From Cyanobacteria bacterium FACHB-DQ100 (GTDB lineage: Bacteria; Cyanobacteriota; Cyanobacteriia; Leptolyngbyales; Leptolyngbyaceae): 64,000 nt of DNA. The notes below the pieces were generated by a model, which was not told the origin of the DNA, searched no databases, and worked only from the letters and a program-made list of their open reading frames with translations. Each line of letters begins with the position of its first letter. Position 1 is the first letter of the stretch. Shown here one piece after another: positions 16,730 through 25,907 of the stretch. Location: contig JACJNW010000044.1 in NCBI GenBank assembly GCA_014695195.1, positions 62,001 to 126,000 on the forward strand. Reading direction: 5' to 3'. The position numbers and the translations under genes are program-made.

Positions 16730-17713
16730 ATGAGCGTATTGATTGTAGGTGCCACGGGTACCTTGGGAAGACAGATTACTCGTCGCGCCTTGGATGAGGG
16801 ATATAAGGTACGCTGTCTCGTCCGTAGTCCCAGAAGAGCGGCCTTTCTCAAGGAATGGGGAGCCGAGCTTGTCACCGGGAACTTGTGCTATCCAGAAACC
16901 TTACCTGCGGCGCTAGAAGGAGTGACAGCAGTGATTGATGCTGCAACGGCTCGCGCAACCGATTCGCTTAGCATCAGGCAAATCGACTGGATAGGCAAAG
17001 TTAACTTAATTCAAGCGACGAAAGCAGCAGGGGTCGATCGCTATATTTTTCTTTCTATTTTGGATGCTGAAAAATTTCCCAACGTTCCCTTAATGGAAAT
17101 TAAGACCTGCACTGAAAAGTTTTTAGCAGAGTCAGGATTAGACTATACAATTTTGCGCCCTTGTGGATTCTTACAGGGATTAATCGGACAATACGCCATC
17201 CCAATTCTAGAAGGGCAAGGCGTTTGGGTCATGGGCAGTACCGCCCCAACTGCTTACATGGACACGATCGATATTGCCAAATTCGCTGTGCAATGCCTCA
17301 AAGTGCCGGAGTCGATCAGCAAAACTCTTCCCGTCGTTGGTTCAAAAGCTTGGAGCGCCGACGAAATTATTAAGCTTTGTGAACGTCTCTCCGGTAAAGA
17401 AGCGCGAGTGACAAAAACGCCGATTGGAGTCGTTAGAGCCACCCGTCGCATTGCTCAATTCTTCCAGTGGACTTGGAATATTGCCGATCGGCTGGCATTT
17501 ACTGAAGTGGTCGCAACCGGAAGACCGCTCGTGGCTCCGATGGATGAAACTTATCAAATCTTGAATCTCAATCCGCAAGAGATGACAACGCTGGAATCCT
17601 ATATGCAGGAGTATTTCAGCCGCATCCTGAAGAAGCTCAAGGAAGTCGAATATGCCCAAGAGCAAGCCAAGAAAAAGAAAGAACGCACCAAGAAAGCGTA
17701 TCCTCGATTTTAG
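16730..17713 (+). CDS. ycf39: Ycf39-like NmrA/SDR-family protein, photosystem II assembly
   Basis: A 327-residue atypical short-chain dehydrogenase. The NAD(P)-binding loop VLIVGATGTLGRQI (residues 3-16) is intact; the later region DYTILRPCGFLQGL fits the Ycf39/HCF244 group. In Synechocystis, Ycf39 associates with chlorophyll synthase and early D1 assembly complexes. The C-terminus ends in a strongly basic Lys-rich tail. The NAD kinase gene follows 40 bases downstream, the same order seen for ycf39 and an NAD kinase gene in Synechocystis. ATG at 16730. Confidence 0.9.
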   Translation: MSVLIVGATGTLGRQITRRALDEGYKVRCLVRSPRRAAFLKEWGAELVTGNLCYPETLPAALEGVTAVIDAATARATDSLSIRQIDWIGKVNLIQATKAAGVDRYIFLSILDAEKFPNVPLMEIKTCTEKFLAESGLDYTILRPCGFLQGLIGQYAIPILEGQGVWVMGSTAPTAYMDTIDIAKFAVQCLKVPESISKTLPVVGSKAWSADEIIKLCERLSGKEARVTKTPIGVVRATRRIAQFFQWTWNIADRLAFTEVVATGRPLVAPMDETYQILNLNPQEMTTLESYMQEYFSRILKKLKEVEYAQEQAKKKKERTKKAYPRF

Positions 17714-17753
17714 AATTAGATGTTTCCTGATTGTTTAGGATAGGTTTTTGCTT

Positions 17754-18668
17754 GTGCCGAAAGCTGGCATTATCTACAACGATGGCAAAGAAATTGCTTG
17801 TCAGGTTGCTACGCAACTCAAAGACAAGCTGATTTCGCTGGGCTGGGAAGTGGCACTTGCACCCGGTGCGGGTGGAATTTTGGGCTATGCCTCGCCGGAA
17901 AGTCCGATCTGCCATACGCCGATCGATCGATTAGTTCCACCAGGGTTTGATGCAGAGATGAAATTTGCGATCGTGCTTGGCGGCGATGGCACCGTTCTTT
18001 CTGCATTCCGCCAGGTTGCCCCTTGTCATATTCCTTTGCTCGCCGTAAATACGGGTCATTTGGGCTTCTTGACTGAAATCCTCCTCGACCAATTGCCAAA
18101 TGCGATCGAAGCCATCTTGGCAGATGAGTACGAGATCGAAGAACGCACAATGCTGCGGGTGCAGATTGTTCGCGAGGATGTCATGCTGTGGGAGGCGCTC
18201 TGCCTCAACGAAATGGTGCTCTATCGAGAACCACTCACCAGCATGTGTCATTTTGAGATTGAGGTCGGACGGCATACCCGCGTCGATATTGCTGCGGATG
18301 GAATTATCGTCTCGACTCCGACAGGTTCAACTGCCTATTCTTTATCCGCAGGTGGCCCTGTGATCGTTCCGGGGGTTCCGGTGATGATTTTAGTGCCTAT
18401 TTGTCCGCACTCATTAGCCTCACGAGCGCTGGTGTTTACCAATAGCGAACCGGTCACGATTTACCCCGCTAATCCGAATCGGCTAGTGTTGACGGCTGAT
18501 GGCAATGCGGGCTGCTATGTCTTGCCAAACGATCGAGTCTGTGTGCAAAAAGCGCCGTATCCGGCTCGATTTGTGCGATTACGCCCACCCGAATTTTTTC
18601 ATGTTCTCAGAGAGAAGTTAGGCTGGGGCTTACCGCATGTGGCTAAACCTTCGTCTGGACAATGCTGA
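17754..18668 (+). CDS. nadK: NAD kinase
   Basis: A 304-residue ATP-NAD kinase making NADP+. The GGDGT motif is at residues 76-80, the NE motif in CLNEMVLYR, and [14 protein letters not shown] marks the conserved third block. The likely start is the GTG at 17754 ([10 protein letters not shown]...); a TTG at 17748 is also in frame. Cyanobacteria usually carry two NAD kinases, and this one is the copy linked to ycf39. It is probably cotranscribed with ycf39 and lies 81 bases before the response-regulator gene. Confidence 0.93.
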   Translation: MPKAGIIYNDGKEIACQVATQLKDKLISLGWEVALAPGAGGILGYASPESPICHTPIDRLVPPGFDAEMKFAIVLGGDGTVLSAFRQVAPCHIPLLAVNTGHLGFLTEILLDQLPNAIEAILADEYEIEERTMLRVQIVREDVMLWEALCLNEMVLYREPLTSMCHFEIEVGRHTRVDIAADGIIVSTPTGSTAYSLSAGGPVIVPGVPVMILVPICPHSLASRALVFTNSEPVTIYPANPNRLVLTADGNAGCYVLPNDRVCVQKAPYPARFVRLRPPEFFHVLREKLGWGLPHVAKPSSGQC

Positions 18669-18749
18669 CAACTTTGTGTAATTGAGGCACTTTCGCAGAT
18701 TACTGCGTCTATGGTTAAAATGGCGGCGTGAATTGTAAGCGAGTCGAGT

Positions 18750-19439
18750 ATGAGTCTTGCAGATGCTCCCCCCTGTGTCCTGATTATCGAAACTGATCCA
18801 GCATTAGCCCATCACGTTAGCATTGATTTGCAAGAATCGGGGTATGACACGATCGTTGTCCATGATGCCCGTGCTGGATTGCGACAGGCGATCGAGAAAC
18901 ATCCGGCTCTCATCGTGGTTGATCGTTTATTAGATGGAGATTCCGGTCTGACGTTCTGCCACGATCTTCGCACGACCGGAACTCGAACCCCCGTGTTACT
19001 CCTGATGGCGCGAGATACGGTGGACGATCGAGTTGCCTGTATCGAAGCGGGAGCGGATGATTATTTCCTCAAGCCTTACCGCAGTGAGGAATTTCTCAAG
19101 CTTGTCCGGTTGTATCTCAAGCCGGACATTTCGGTTTCTGAACAATTGCGGTTCGGGGACTTGGTGCTAGATTTGGCAACTCGTCAGGCGTTTCGCAATG
19201 GTCGAGCGATCGATCTCACGATGAAGGAGTTTGAATTGCTCAAATACCTGATGGAGCATCCCCGCGAGGTGCTGACACGAGAGCAAATTCTAGAGAATGT
19301 CTGGGGATATGATTTTGTTGGGGAGTCGAATGTGATTGAAGTTTATATTCGATACCTCCGCTTAAAGATCGAAGACGAGGGCGAAAAGCGCCTGATTCAA
19401 ACGGTACGCGGTGTTGGTTACGTTTTAAGAGAGTCATGA
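18750..19439 (+). CDS. nblR: OmpR/PhoB-type response regulator, NblR-like
   Basis: A 229-residue DNA-binding regulator with an N-terminal receiver and a C-terminal winged helix (DLTMKEFELLKYL, LENVWGYDF, VIEVYIRYLRLKIE, TVRGVGYVLR). The receiver keeps Asp58 and Lys108, but the acidic pocket is E14/D16 and the conserved Thr/Ser position is Met86 (LLLMARDTVDD). NblR, which controls phycobilisome degradation in starvation, is reported as an atypical regulator acting without phosphorylation, and the MARDTVDDRVACxEAGADDYFLKPYRSE stretch agrees with it. The stop overlaps the next gene by 4 bases (ATGA). RpaA/RpaB-type alternatives fit less well. Confidence 0.8.
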   Translation: MSLADAPPCVLIIETDPALAHHVSIDLQESGYDTIVVHDARAGLRQAIEKHPALIVVDRLLDGDSGLTFCHDLRTTGTRTPVLLLMARDTVDDRVACIEAGADDYFLKPYRSEEFLKLVRLYLKPDISVSEQLRFGDLVLDLATRQAFRNGRAIDLTMKEFELLKYLMEHPREVLTREQILENVWGYDFVGESNVIEVYIRYLRLKIEDEGEKRLIQTVRGVGYVLRES

Positions 19440-19969
19440 AATCAACGCATCAAATGATCTGCGCGAGTTTGGGATTGCTATTGGTCAGTTGCTCTACGAT
19501 GCCGTCGGTACCTGATGGAATTGTAACTGGGGAAAAACCTGCACCTTCTCCCACAGCCCCCATAGTTTCCAACTCATCAATGGGTCAAATTCTGCCGCTT
19601 TCAGCATCCTTTAAAGTTGCAGATCAAGTAATCAAGTTAGAAGTGGCAAGAACTCCAGACGAGCAAGCAACAGGCTTGATGTATCGTACAAGCTTGGCAG
19701 ACGATCGGGGAATGCTCTTTCCGTTCAATCCACCCCGTCCCACCCAGTTTTGGATGAAGAACACGCTGATTCCTCTAGATATGCTGTTTTTACGGAACGG
19801 AATTATTCGATCGATCTCTGCAAACGTGCCACCTTGCCAAGCAAATCCCTGCCCAACTTACGGTTCTCCCACTGAAGAAATTGATCAAGTAATCGAACTG
19901 AGAGCAGGTAGAGCCGCAGAACTTAACCTAAAAGCAGGCGATCGCATCACGATTCAGACAATTAAATAA
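19436..19969 (+). CDS. DUF192-family lipoprotein
   Basis: A 177-residue secreted protein. It starts with a signal peptide ending in a lipobox-like LLVSC, so Cys may be lipidated. After a Pro/Ser-rich linker comes the DUF192 domain (LEVARTPDEQATGLMYRTSL, GMLFPFNPPRPTQFWMKNTLIPLDMLFL, IIRSISANVPPC). The biochemical role of DUF192 is not established. Its ATG overlaps the response-regulator stop by 4 bases, which predicts translational coupling with that regulator. Confidence 0.85.
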   Translation: MKSTHQMICASLGLLLVSCSTMPSVPDGIVTGEKPAPSPTAPIVSNSSMGQILPLSASFKVADQVIKLEVARTPDEQATGLMYRTSLADDRGMLFPFNPPRPTQFWMKNTLIPLDMLFLRNGIIRSISANVPPCQANPCPTYGSPTEEIDQVIELRAGRAAELNLKAGDRITIQTIK

Positions 19970-20445
19970 TACAAATAATAATTTTTCAGGAAATAGACTC
20001 AGCTTCTAATTCTTAACTTTTTCGGAAAAAATTCCCCTATACTTGTATCGTCGCTTACACTCTATGTTTATCAACATTTGTCATAAAATGTTGCATTAAA
20101 ACAATAGTTCTGAAGTTCTATGACACGACACAATCACTCCGTAGATAGAGACGGTTTAAAAAGGCAATCTTTACACTTGGGGTCTCGCAACTAGCTGCAA
20201 TCATTAAGCTACAAGCTTTGAGAACAGAATGAACGGATTGTGAATTAGTCTAGCTGTTGCGCTCCTCGGCCGATACCAGAGTGGATTCAAACGACTTGTA
20301 TCCTTTGACTTACATTCTCTACTCGTTTCGTTACAACAAGTTTTAGCTTTATAGCAGGTAAACGTAGGCTATGAAGCCCACTCCCATCTAACTTGCCCAT
20401 TATTGGGCAAAATCTAATCCTTATTGCTCCAGAGGTGCTATCCGA
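19970..20445. other. Intergenic region of 476 bases, no gene recognised
   Basis: Between the DUF192 and DUF2949-like genes. It contains a short stem TTGCCC/GGGCAA (20394-20411 region) shortly before the next ribosome-binding site, but no T-run. Only tiny frames are present (for example a 24-codon frame near 20120). The length leaves room for an unlabelled small RNA, but I cannot assign one. Confidence 0.5.
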
Positions 20446-20643
20446 ATGTTGTCTGCTACTCACTCTAAATTTATTCGCTTTCTCCAGGAAGAGCTTTCAC
20501 TTTCAACGTCTTCGATCGCCCTCGCATTACGATATCGAGAACAGAACCCTGGCCCCTTGCCGATGATTCTCTGGCAGTATGGATTAGTTACAATAGAACA
20601 GCTTGACAGAATCTATAGCTGGTTAGAATCCTCCGATCGCTAA
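20446..20643 (+). CDS. DUF2949-like small cyanobacterial protein
   Basis: A 65-residue soluble protein (KFIRFLQEELSLSTSSIALAL, then PLPMILWQYGLVTIEQLDRIYSWL) resembling the small cyanobacterial family DUF2949. The pattern suggests two helical repeats of a degenerate helix-turn-helix type. The start ATG 20446 is preceded by a strong AGAGGTG about eight bases upstream. Function is unknown. It lies 63 bases before the first of three glycosyltransferase genes, but whether it is cotranscribed is unclear. Confidence 0.75.
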   Translation: MLSATHSKFIRFLQEELSLSTSSIALALRYREQNPGPLPMILWQYGLVTIEQLDRIYSWLESSDR

Positions 20644-20706
20644 ATTCTTCTACGATCAAAGAACTTCCCCTAATGGTCTGATGGTTAAAGCTTGAGGGTT
20701 GGTGGA

Positions 20707-21870
20707 GTGAAACTTCTATTTCTAGACCAGACGGGCAAATCTGGTGGTGCAGAACTCTGCTTGCTTGATATTGCAACTGCTTACCAGAACTCCTGCCTAG
20801 TCGGTCTATTTGAAGATGGGGACTTTCGGCAGCGATTAGAACAGCGAAAAATTCCAGTCCAGGTTTTAGCTGAAAAAGCGATTGCGGTTCGCAAGTCGAG
20901 CGGAGCGATCGCGGGCTTATTGAGTCTGGGTCAATTGCTTCCGTTAATCCACCGGGTTGCAGGCTTGAGTCGTGAATACGATGCAATCTACGCCAATACA
21001 CAGAAAGCGTTAGTCGTCGGCGCGATTGCGAGTACGCTGTCCCGCCGACCCTTGATTTATCATTTGCATGACATTCTTTCGCCCGATCACTTCAGCCGCG
21101 CTAATCGCCGCATCGCGGTATGGATGGCAAATCAAGCCAGATTGGTGATCGCAAATTCCAAGGCAAGTCGAGCCGCATTTATTGAAGCAGGCGGCAATCC
21201 AGCGTTAGTCGAAGTGGTTTACAACGGATTTGAGCCGGAAGCCTACGCAGTTGAAGTAGAGACGAATGAGTTGCGATCGTCGCTCGGCTTGACTGGACGA
21301 TTTATCGTGGGTCACTTCAGCCGCCTATCGCCCTGGAAAGGACAGCACGTTCTCATCGAAGCATTGCAATATTGTGACGAAACCGTTAGTGCAGTCTTTG
21401 TTGGAGATGCACTGTTCGGAGAGCAAGCCTATGTTCAGCAGCTACAGCAGCAGGTTCAGCAGCTAGGACTGCGCGATCGCGTGAAGTTTTTGGGGTTTCG
21501 CGAGGATGTGATTCCACTGATGAAACTGTGTGATGTCGTAGCGCATACCTCGATCGCAGCTGAACCTTTCGGACGGGTGATTGTGGAGTCGATGCTCTGC
21601 GGTAGACCGACGATCGCAGCCGCGTCTGGTGCGGCAGTAGAGCTAATCGATCCGGGTGTAACAGGATGGCTGACTCAATCTGGGGATGCAAAAGCCCTAG
21701 CAGGAGCGATCGAATCCTGCCGCAAATTCCCAACCGAAGCGGCTCAAATTGCTGCTTTTGCTCAACAGCAAGCTTGTCAAAATTTCCAACTTACTCAGAC
21801 TAATGCTCAAATTCACCAGCATTTGCAAAATCGGCTCTCTCCAGTGAACTATGTCGAGAAAGCTAACTGA
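20707..21870 (+). CDS. GT4-family glycosyltransferase
   Basis: A 387-residue GT-B glycosyltransferase. The N-terminal acceptor domain starts MKLLFLDQTGKSGGAELCLL, and the C-terminal donor domain has VGHFSRLSPWKGQHVLIEAL (about residues 200-219) and the EX7E-type motif EPFGRVIVESMLCGRPTIAA (about 295-314), typical of family GT4 retaining enzymes. The preferred start is the GTG at 20707; an in-frame TTG lies at 20692. It is the first of three GT4 genes before a polysaccharide export gene, so it likely acts in extracellular polysaccharide assembly. Donor and acceptor are unknown. Confidence 0.88.
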   Translation: MKLLFLDQTGKSGGAELCLLDIATAYQNSCLVGLFEDGDFRQRLEQRKIPVQVLAEKAIAVRKSSGAIAGLLSLGQLLPLIHRVAGLSREYDAIYANTQKALVVGAIASTLSRRPLIYHLHDILSPDHFSRANRRIAVWMANQARLVIANSKASRAAFIEAGGNPALVEVVYNGFEPEAYAVEVETNELRSSLGLTGRFIVGHFSRLSPWKGQHVLIEALQYCDETVSAVFVGDALFGEQAYVQQLQQQVQQLGLRDRVKFLGFREDVIPLMKLCDVVAHTSIAAEPFGRVIVESMLCGRPTIAAASGAAVELIDPGVTGWLTQSGDAKALAGAIESCRKFPTEAAQIAAFAQQQACQNFQLTQTNAQIHQHLQNRLSPVNYVEKAN

Positions 21871-21962
21871 ACTTCATTAGCGCTAACCTGTATTCCAAAC
21901 TACAGGGGGACGAATTTTCTCTAGAATTACCTCACTCTAAGATTTTATCTTCGTCTAAAAAT

Positions 21963-23099
21963 ATGGCTGTTCGCCCACTTTTGATCACTGATAAACCACT
22001 GATCAGCGTCTTTCTGCCCGCTTTGGCGGGAGGAGGAGCCGAACGCGCCATGTTGTACCTTGCTGTCGGACTAGCGGAGCGGGGTTGGCGAGTCAATTTA
22101 ATTGTGGCAGAGGCAAAAGGCGCTTATCTCGATCGCGTTCCGCCTGATGTTCAGCTAGTCGATTTGAAGGCAAGATTTCCTGTAATTTTGTCTAAAACGC
22201 TCGCCCTCCGTCACTATCTCCAACAGGCACAACCTGCCATTCTATTTTCAGCTTTAGACATCCTGAGTTCGGCGTATTGGGCGCGATTGGGCACAAATGT
22301 TGCGACTCGCCTTGTAATGTGCGTTCAAACATATTTATCAGAACAGTTTAAAGATGATCAAAGACCAACCTTCGGCAAACTGCGATCGCGCATGGTGCAA
22401 TGGCTTTATCCCAAATGCGATGCGATCGTTGCCGCTTCCTGGGGAACCGCGAAAGACGTGTCAGAGTTGACACACCTCCCGTTAGAGCAGATTCAGGTGA
22501 TTTACAATCCTGTAATTACTGAAGAAGTGTTTCAAAAAAGCGAAGAACCGCTAGAGCATCCCTGGTTTCAGCCCGGCGAGCCGCCCGTGATCTTAGGAAT
22601 TGGGCGATTGGTTAGCCAAAAAGATTTCCCGACTCTGATTGCAGCGTTTGCGAAAGTGCGAGAACAGCGCCCAGCTCGATTGATGATTTTAGGCGAAGGG
22701 GAAAAGCGATCGTCGCTAGAAGCTTTGATTCACACCCTTGGACTCGATGCAGAGGTGGCGCTACCTGGATTTACAGAGAATCCCTATGCCTACTTATCAA
22801 GAGCAGCAATATTTGCGCTGTCATCGCGGTTTGAGGGATTTGGCAATGTGGTTGCAGAAGCTTTAGCTTGTGGTGTCCCTGTTGTGTCTACAGATTGCCC
22901 TAGTGGTCCTGCTGAAATTCTAGATTACGGAAAATACGGTAGGCTAAGTCCAGTCGGTGACGCAGCCGCCATGACTACCGCAATTCTAACCCTGTTAGAG
23001 GCTCCAGCCGATCGTGCTGCGCTAAAACGTCGATCGCAATTATTCGAGCGAGATCGCATCGTCGATCAGTATGTGGCACTTATAGAACGCTTGCTATAG
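21963..23099 (+). CDS. GT4-family glycosyltransferase
   Basis: A 378-residue GT-B glycosyltransferase with an N-terminal LPALAGGGAERAMLYLAVGLAERG, a donor-site start LGIGRLVSQKDFPTLIAAF and the motif RFEGFGNVVAEALACGVPVV. The AGGGAERA start is typical of GT4 enzymes of capsule and exopolysaccharide clusters. It follows the previous glycosyltransferase by 92 bases and precedes the next by 5 bases, so these genes are likely transcribed together. ATG at 21963. Sugar specificity cannot be read from sequence. Confidence 0.88.
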   Translation: MAVRPLLITDKPLISVFLPALAGGGAERAMLYLAVGLAERGWRVNLIVAEAKGAYLDRVPPDVQLVDLKARFPVILSKTLALRHYLQQAQPAILFSALDILSSAYWARLGTNVATRLVMCVQTYLSEQFKDDQRPTFGKLRSRMVQWLYPKCDAIVAASWGTAKDVSELTHLPLEQIQVIYNPVITEEVFQKSEEPLEHPWFQPGEPPVILGIGRLVSQKDFPTLIAAFAKVREQRPARLMILGEGEKRSSLEALIHTLGLDAEVALPGFTENPYAYLSRAAIFALSSRFEGFGNVVAEALACGVPVVSTDCPSGPAEILDYGKYGRLSPVGDAAAMTTAILTLLEAPADRAALKRRSQLFERDRIVDQYVALIERLL

Positions 23100-23104
23100 C
23101 TAAG

Positions 23105-24187
23105 ATGCGAATTCTTCATGTTCTCAATCACGCTCAGGATGTCGGTAACGGCATCGTGAACGCCGCGATCGATCTTGCCTGTTGGCAAGCACAGGCGGGA
23201 TTGGAAGTTGCGATCATATCCAGCGGTGGGGAATATGAATCTTTGATGAAGCAATATCGAATCCGGCATTTCACGCTCAAAATTCCTCGATCGCCTCTGG
23301 ATGTTATTAAATTTGCTCGCGACTTCCGAGAAATTACGCAGATTTTTTTACCCGATGTAGTACATACCCATATGGTGAGGGGCGTAATTTCCGCAAAGGC
23401 ATTACGCGGAAACTCCGATTATGTCTTGGTTTCGACCGTGCATAACGAATGGCAATTCCACGCCTCTTTGATGGGGATCGCCGATCGAGTGATTGCCGTC
23501 AGTCGATCGGTTGCACGATCGATGCAACATCGCGGCATTCCCTTACAGAAGCTCCACATCGTCGCCAACGGCACGATCGGAAGCCCGCGCCGCCCACCGC
23601 TCGATCACGTCAAACCCTTACCACTTCAGCATCCTGCGATTACGACCGTTGCTGGACTCTATCCCCGTAAAGGAATTCGCGACTTACTTGAAGCCTTTGT
23701 GCAGGTAGCTGACGAATCTCCAGCCGCCCATCTATATTTAGTAGGAAACGGACCTCATCGGGCAGCGTTTGAGCGGCAAGCTCAGCAAAGCGCTCACTCA
23801 GGGCGGATTCACTTTGAAGGATTTCAAACTGAGCCACAACGCTACCTGCTCTCGACCGACATCTTCGTGCTTGCCTCGCGTCAAGAACCGTTTGGACTGG
23901 CACTCTCTGAGGCGCGAGAAGCGGGATGTGCGATCGTAGCAAGCAACGTGGACGGGATTCCCGAAGTCCTAGAGGGTGGAAACGCAGGTCAACTCGTTCG
24001 ATCCGGAGACGTGAAAGCGCTCTCCCAAGCACTCTTAGGGCTGCTTCGATGTCGCAAAGACCTCGAATCTTGGAAACACCGCGCCCAGACGAATCTCGAC
24101 TGGCTGCGAGTGGAACGAGTGCATCAAGAAACGCTAGAAGTGTACCAGGCTGCGATCGCAGAAATGACTCGGACTGTTTGTGCTTAG
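23105..24187 (+). CDS. GT4-family glycosyltransferase
   Basis: A 360-residue GT-B glycosyltransferase. The N-terminus MRILHVLNHAQDVGNGIVNA is followed by VHTHMVRGVISAK, a donor-site VAGLYPRKGIRDLLEAF and the motif RQEPFGLALSEAREAGCAIVAS. The start is only 5 bases after the previous gene's stop, and its 3' end is 16 bases before the export-protein ATG, so it is part of the same transcript. It likely adds one residue of the exported glycan. Specificity unknown. Confidence 0.88.
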   Translation: MRILHVLNHAQDVGNGIVNAAIDLACWQAQAGLEVAIISSGGEYESLMKQYRIRHFTLKIPRSPLDVIKFARDFREITQIFLPDVVHTHMVRGVISAKALRGNSDYVLVSTVHNEWQFHASLMGIADRVIAVSRSVARSMQHRGIPLQKLHIVANGTIGSPRRPPLDHVKPLPLQHPAITTVAGLYPRKGIRDLLEAFVQVADESPAAHLYLVGNGPHRAAFERQAQQSAHSGRIHFEGFQTEPQRYLLSTDIFVLASRQEPFGLALSEAREAGCAIVASNVDGIPEVLEGGNAGQLVRSGDVKALSQALLGLLRCRKDLESWKHRAQTNLDWLRVERVHQETLEVYQAAIAEMTRTVCA

Positions 24188-24203
24188 GAGACTTAAAAGA
24201 TTT

Positions 24204-25661
24204 ATGGATTTGAATTCAGCAGTTAGAAAGGTTCAGCCTAACCCGCTGATGATAGTGACACTACTTGGATTGACAGCGATGCCTCTGGCGCAAGCGACTC
24301 CTGCCCTGGCGCAAAGTTCAGGCAGCCAGACTCAATCGGCTCCTGCTGCCGTGCGGGTCGATGAAGGCTACTTGCTCGGCTCAGGCGATCGCCTCCGAGT
24401 TGACATCTTTGGTGTACCAGAATACAGCGGCGAATATCAAGTCATGGCAGACGGCTCGGTTAACTTCCCGCTTGCCGGGAGCGTGTCCGTGCAAGGACTG
24501 ACGCTGCGCCAAGCCTCTGCGACTGTCGCAAAACGCTACAGTGAGTATCTCACCCGCCCAGTCATTACCATTAGCCTCCTCGCCGCCCGCCCGATTCAAG
24601 TTGCCGTTTCCGGCGAAGTCTCGCGCCCTGGAACCTATACGACCACCCTAAACGACACGGGCATTCCTACCTTGAGTCGCATGATACAAATGGCAGGCGG
24701 CATCAAGCAATCCGCCGATCTCAAGCAAGTTCAGGTGAGTCGTCGCCGTCCGGGCGGAAGCGGGATGCAGACGTTTAATGTGGACTTGGGCAAGCTGCTG
24801 CGATCGGGCGATTTGTCGCAAGATGTGCAGCTACGAGATGGTGATAGCGTGATCGTTCCCGCCGCAACCGCGTTAAATTTCGCGGCTTCAAGCGACTTGG
24901 CAAATTCAAGTTTAGGCGCAAGTTCCGATCGCCCCATCAGCGTGATTATCGCAGGTGAGGTGAACCGCCCAGGGCCGCAAACCGTCCGGGGTGAAACGAT
25001 CGCCGTCTCCGATGCGGGTGCAACCGTCACGCCCGGACAGCCCGCAACGACGCGGCAGCGACTCCAAGCTCCGACGGTAACCAGAGCGCTCCAGCAAGCA
25101 GGCGGCATTACGCAACGGGCGAATATTCGCGATATTCAGGTGCGCCGTACTGTCTCAGATGGAGCTGAGCAAGTGCTCAAAGTCAATTTGATGAGCCTGC
25201 TGCGCGAAGGCGATGCCAAACAAGACCTCATCCTCCAAGAAGGCGATCGCGTGATCGTGCCCATGGCAACGGTGGCAGTTACGCCAGAAGATGCCGCAAT
25301 TATGGGTCGCGGAGTCATTTCGCCTGAACTGATTACCGTTAACGTTGTGGGGCAGGTCGAGCGACCCGGTGCCGTTCAAGTTGCGCCCTATACGACAATG
25401 AACCAGGCGTTACTTGCGGCAGGTGGATTTGCGCGAGGTGCGAAGCGTGATCGCGTTGAGTTCATCCGACTTCAGCCGAATGGAGCGGTCGATCGCCGCA
25501 GCGTTGATATTGATTTTTCACGAGGCATTGACCAAGCGAAGAATCCACCGCTGCAAGCAGGCGATACGATCGTAGTTCGCAAGACCGGATTCCAAACCTT
25601 TACCGAAGGCTTGGGTCAAGTCTTGAGTCCAGCGCTTGGAATTTTTGGGATTTTCCGTTAA
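24204..25661 (+). CDS. Wza-type polysaccharide export protein with SLBB repeats
   Basis: A 485-residue secreted outer-membrane-type export protein. A signal peptide (LLGLTAMPLAQATPALAQ) is followed by the Poly_export domain (GYLLGSGDRLRVDIFGVPEYSGEYQVMADGSVNFPLAG) and three SLBB-like modules starting near PIQVAVSGEVSRPG, PISVIIAGEVNRPG and LITVNVVGQVERPG. No lipobox Cys is seen, unlike E. coli Wza. I prefer the ATG at 24204, with TAGGAG upstream; a start at 24180 would overlap the previous gene. It closes the glycosyltransferase run and is followed by a strong terminator. Confidence 0.9.
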   Translation: MDLNSAVRKVQPNPLMIVTLLGLTAMPLAQATPALAQSSGSQTQSAPAAVRVDEGYLLGSGDRLRVDIFGVPEYSGEYQVMADGSVNFPLAGSVSVQGLTLRQASATVAKRYSEYLTRPVITISLLAARPIQVAVSGEVSRPGTYTTTLNDTGIPTLSRMIQMAGGIKQSADLKQVQVSRRRPGGSGMQTFNVDLGKLLRSGDLSQDVQLRDGDSVIVPAATALNFAASSDLANSSLGASSDRPISVIIAGEVNRPGPQTVRGETIAVSDAGATVTPGQPATTRQRLQAPTVTRALQQAGGITQRANIRDIQVRRTVSDGAEQVLKVNLMSLLREGDAKQDLILQEGDRVIVPMATVAVTPEDAAIMGRGVISPELITVNVVGQVERPGAVQVAPYTTMNQALLAAGGFARGAKRDRVEFIRLQPNGAVDRRSVDIDFSRGIDQAKNPPLQAGDTIVVRKTGFQTFTEGLGQVLSPALGIFGIFR

Positions 25662-25682
25662 ATTTCAACTCAGTTCGATCCA

Positions 25683-25726
25683 AAGGGAACGAGGCTTGAC
25701 TACCATAGAAGCAGCCTTGTTCCCTT
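25683..25726 (+). terminator. Terminator after the polysaccharide export gene
   Basis: 14-bp arms 25683-25696 and 25713-25726 pair with a single G-T mismatch around a 16-base loop. The arms are followed by ATTCTATTGATTT. It begins 21 bases after the export-gene stop. Confidence 0.75.
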
Positions 25727-25907
25727 ATTCTATTGATTTGTAAAGCCAATCGTTCAGTTAAGGAGATTAAATCACTCTTTATTCTGAGGCAGAAAGCCAA
25801 AGAAACCAGTAGACTGAATCAAAGCAAACTTTCTACTTCATTCCAGGAGAATGAATGAGTGAGTAATCACAGTCGTACTTGGTCGATCGCGTAGGATGGT
25901 GAAGTAG

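Noticed and set aside
16564-16797. A 77-codon plus-strand frame upstream of ycf39
   Set aside because: It overlaps the ycf39 start in another frame and has no family-like sequence; the region is better read as leader and promoter.
20120-20194. A 24-codon frame in the 19970-20445 gap
   Set aside because: Too short, no ribosome-binding site and no protein-like composition.
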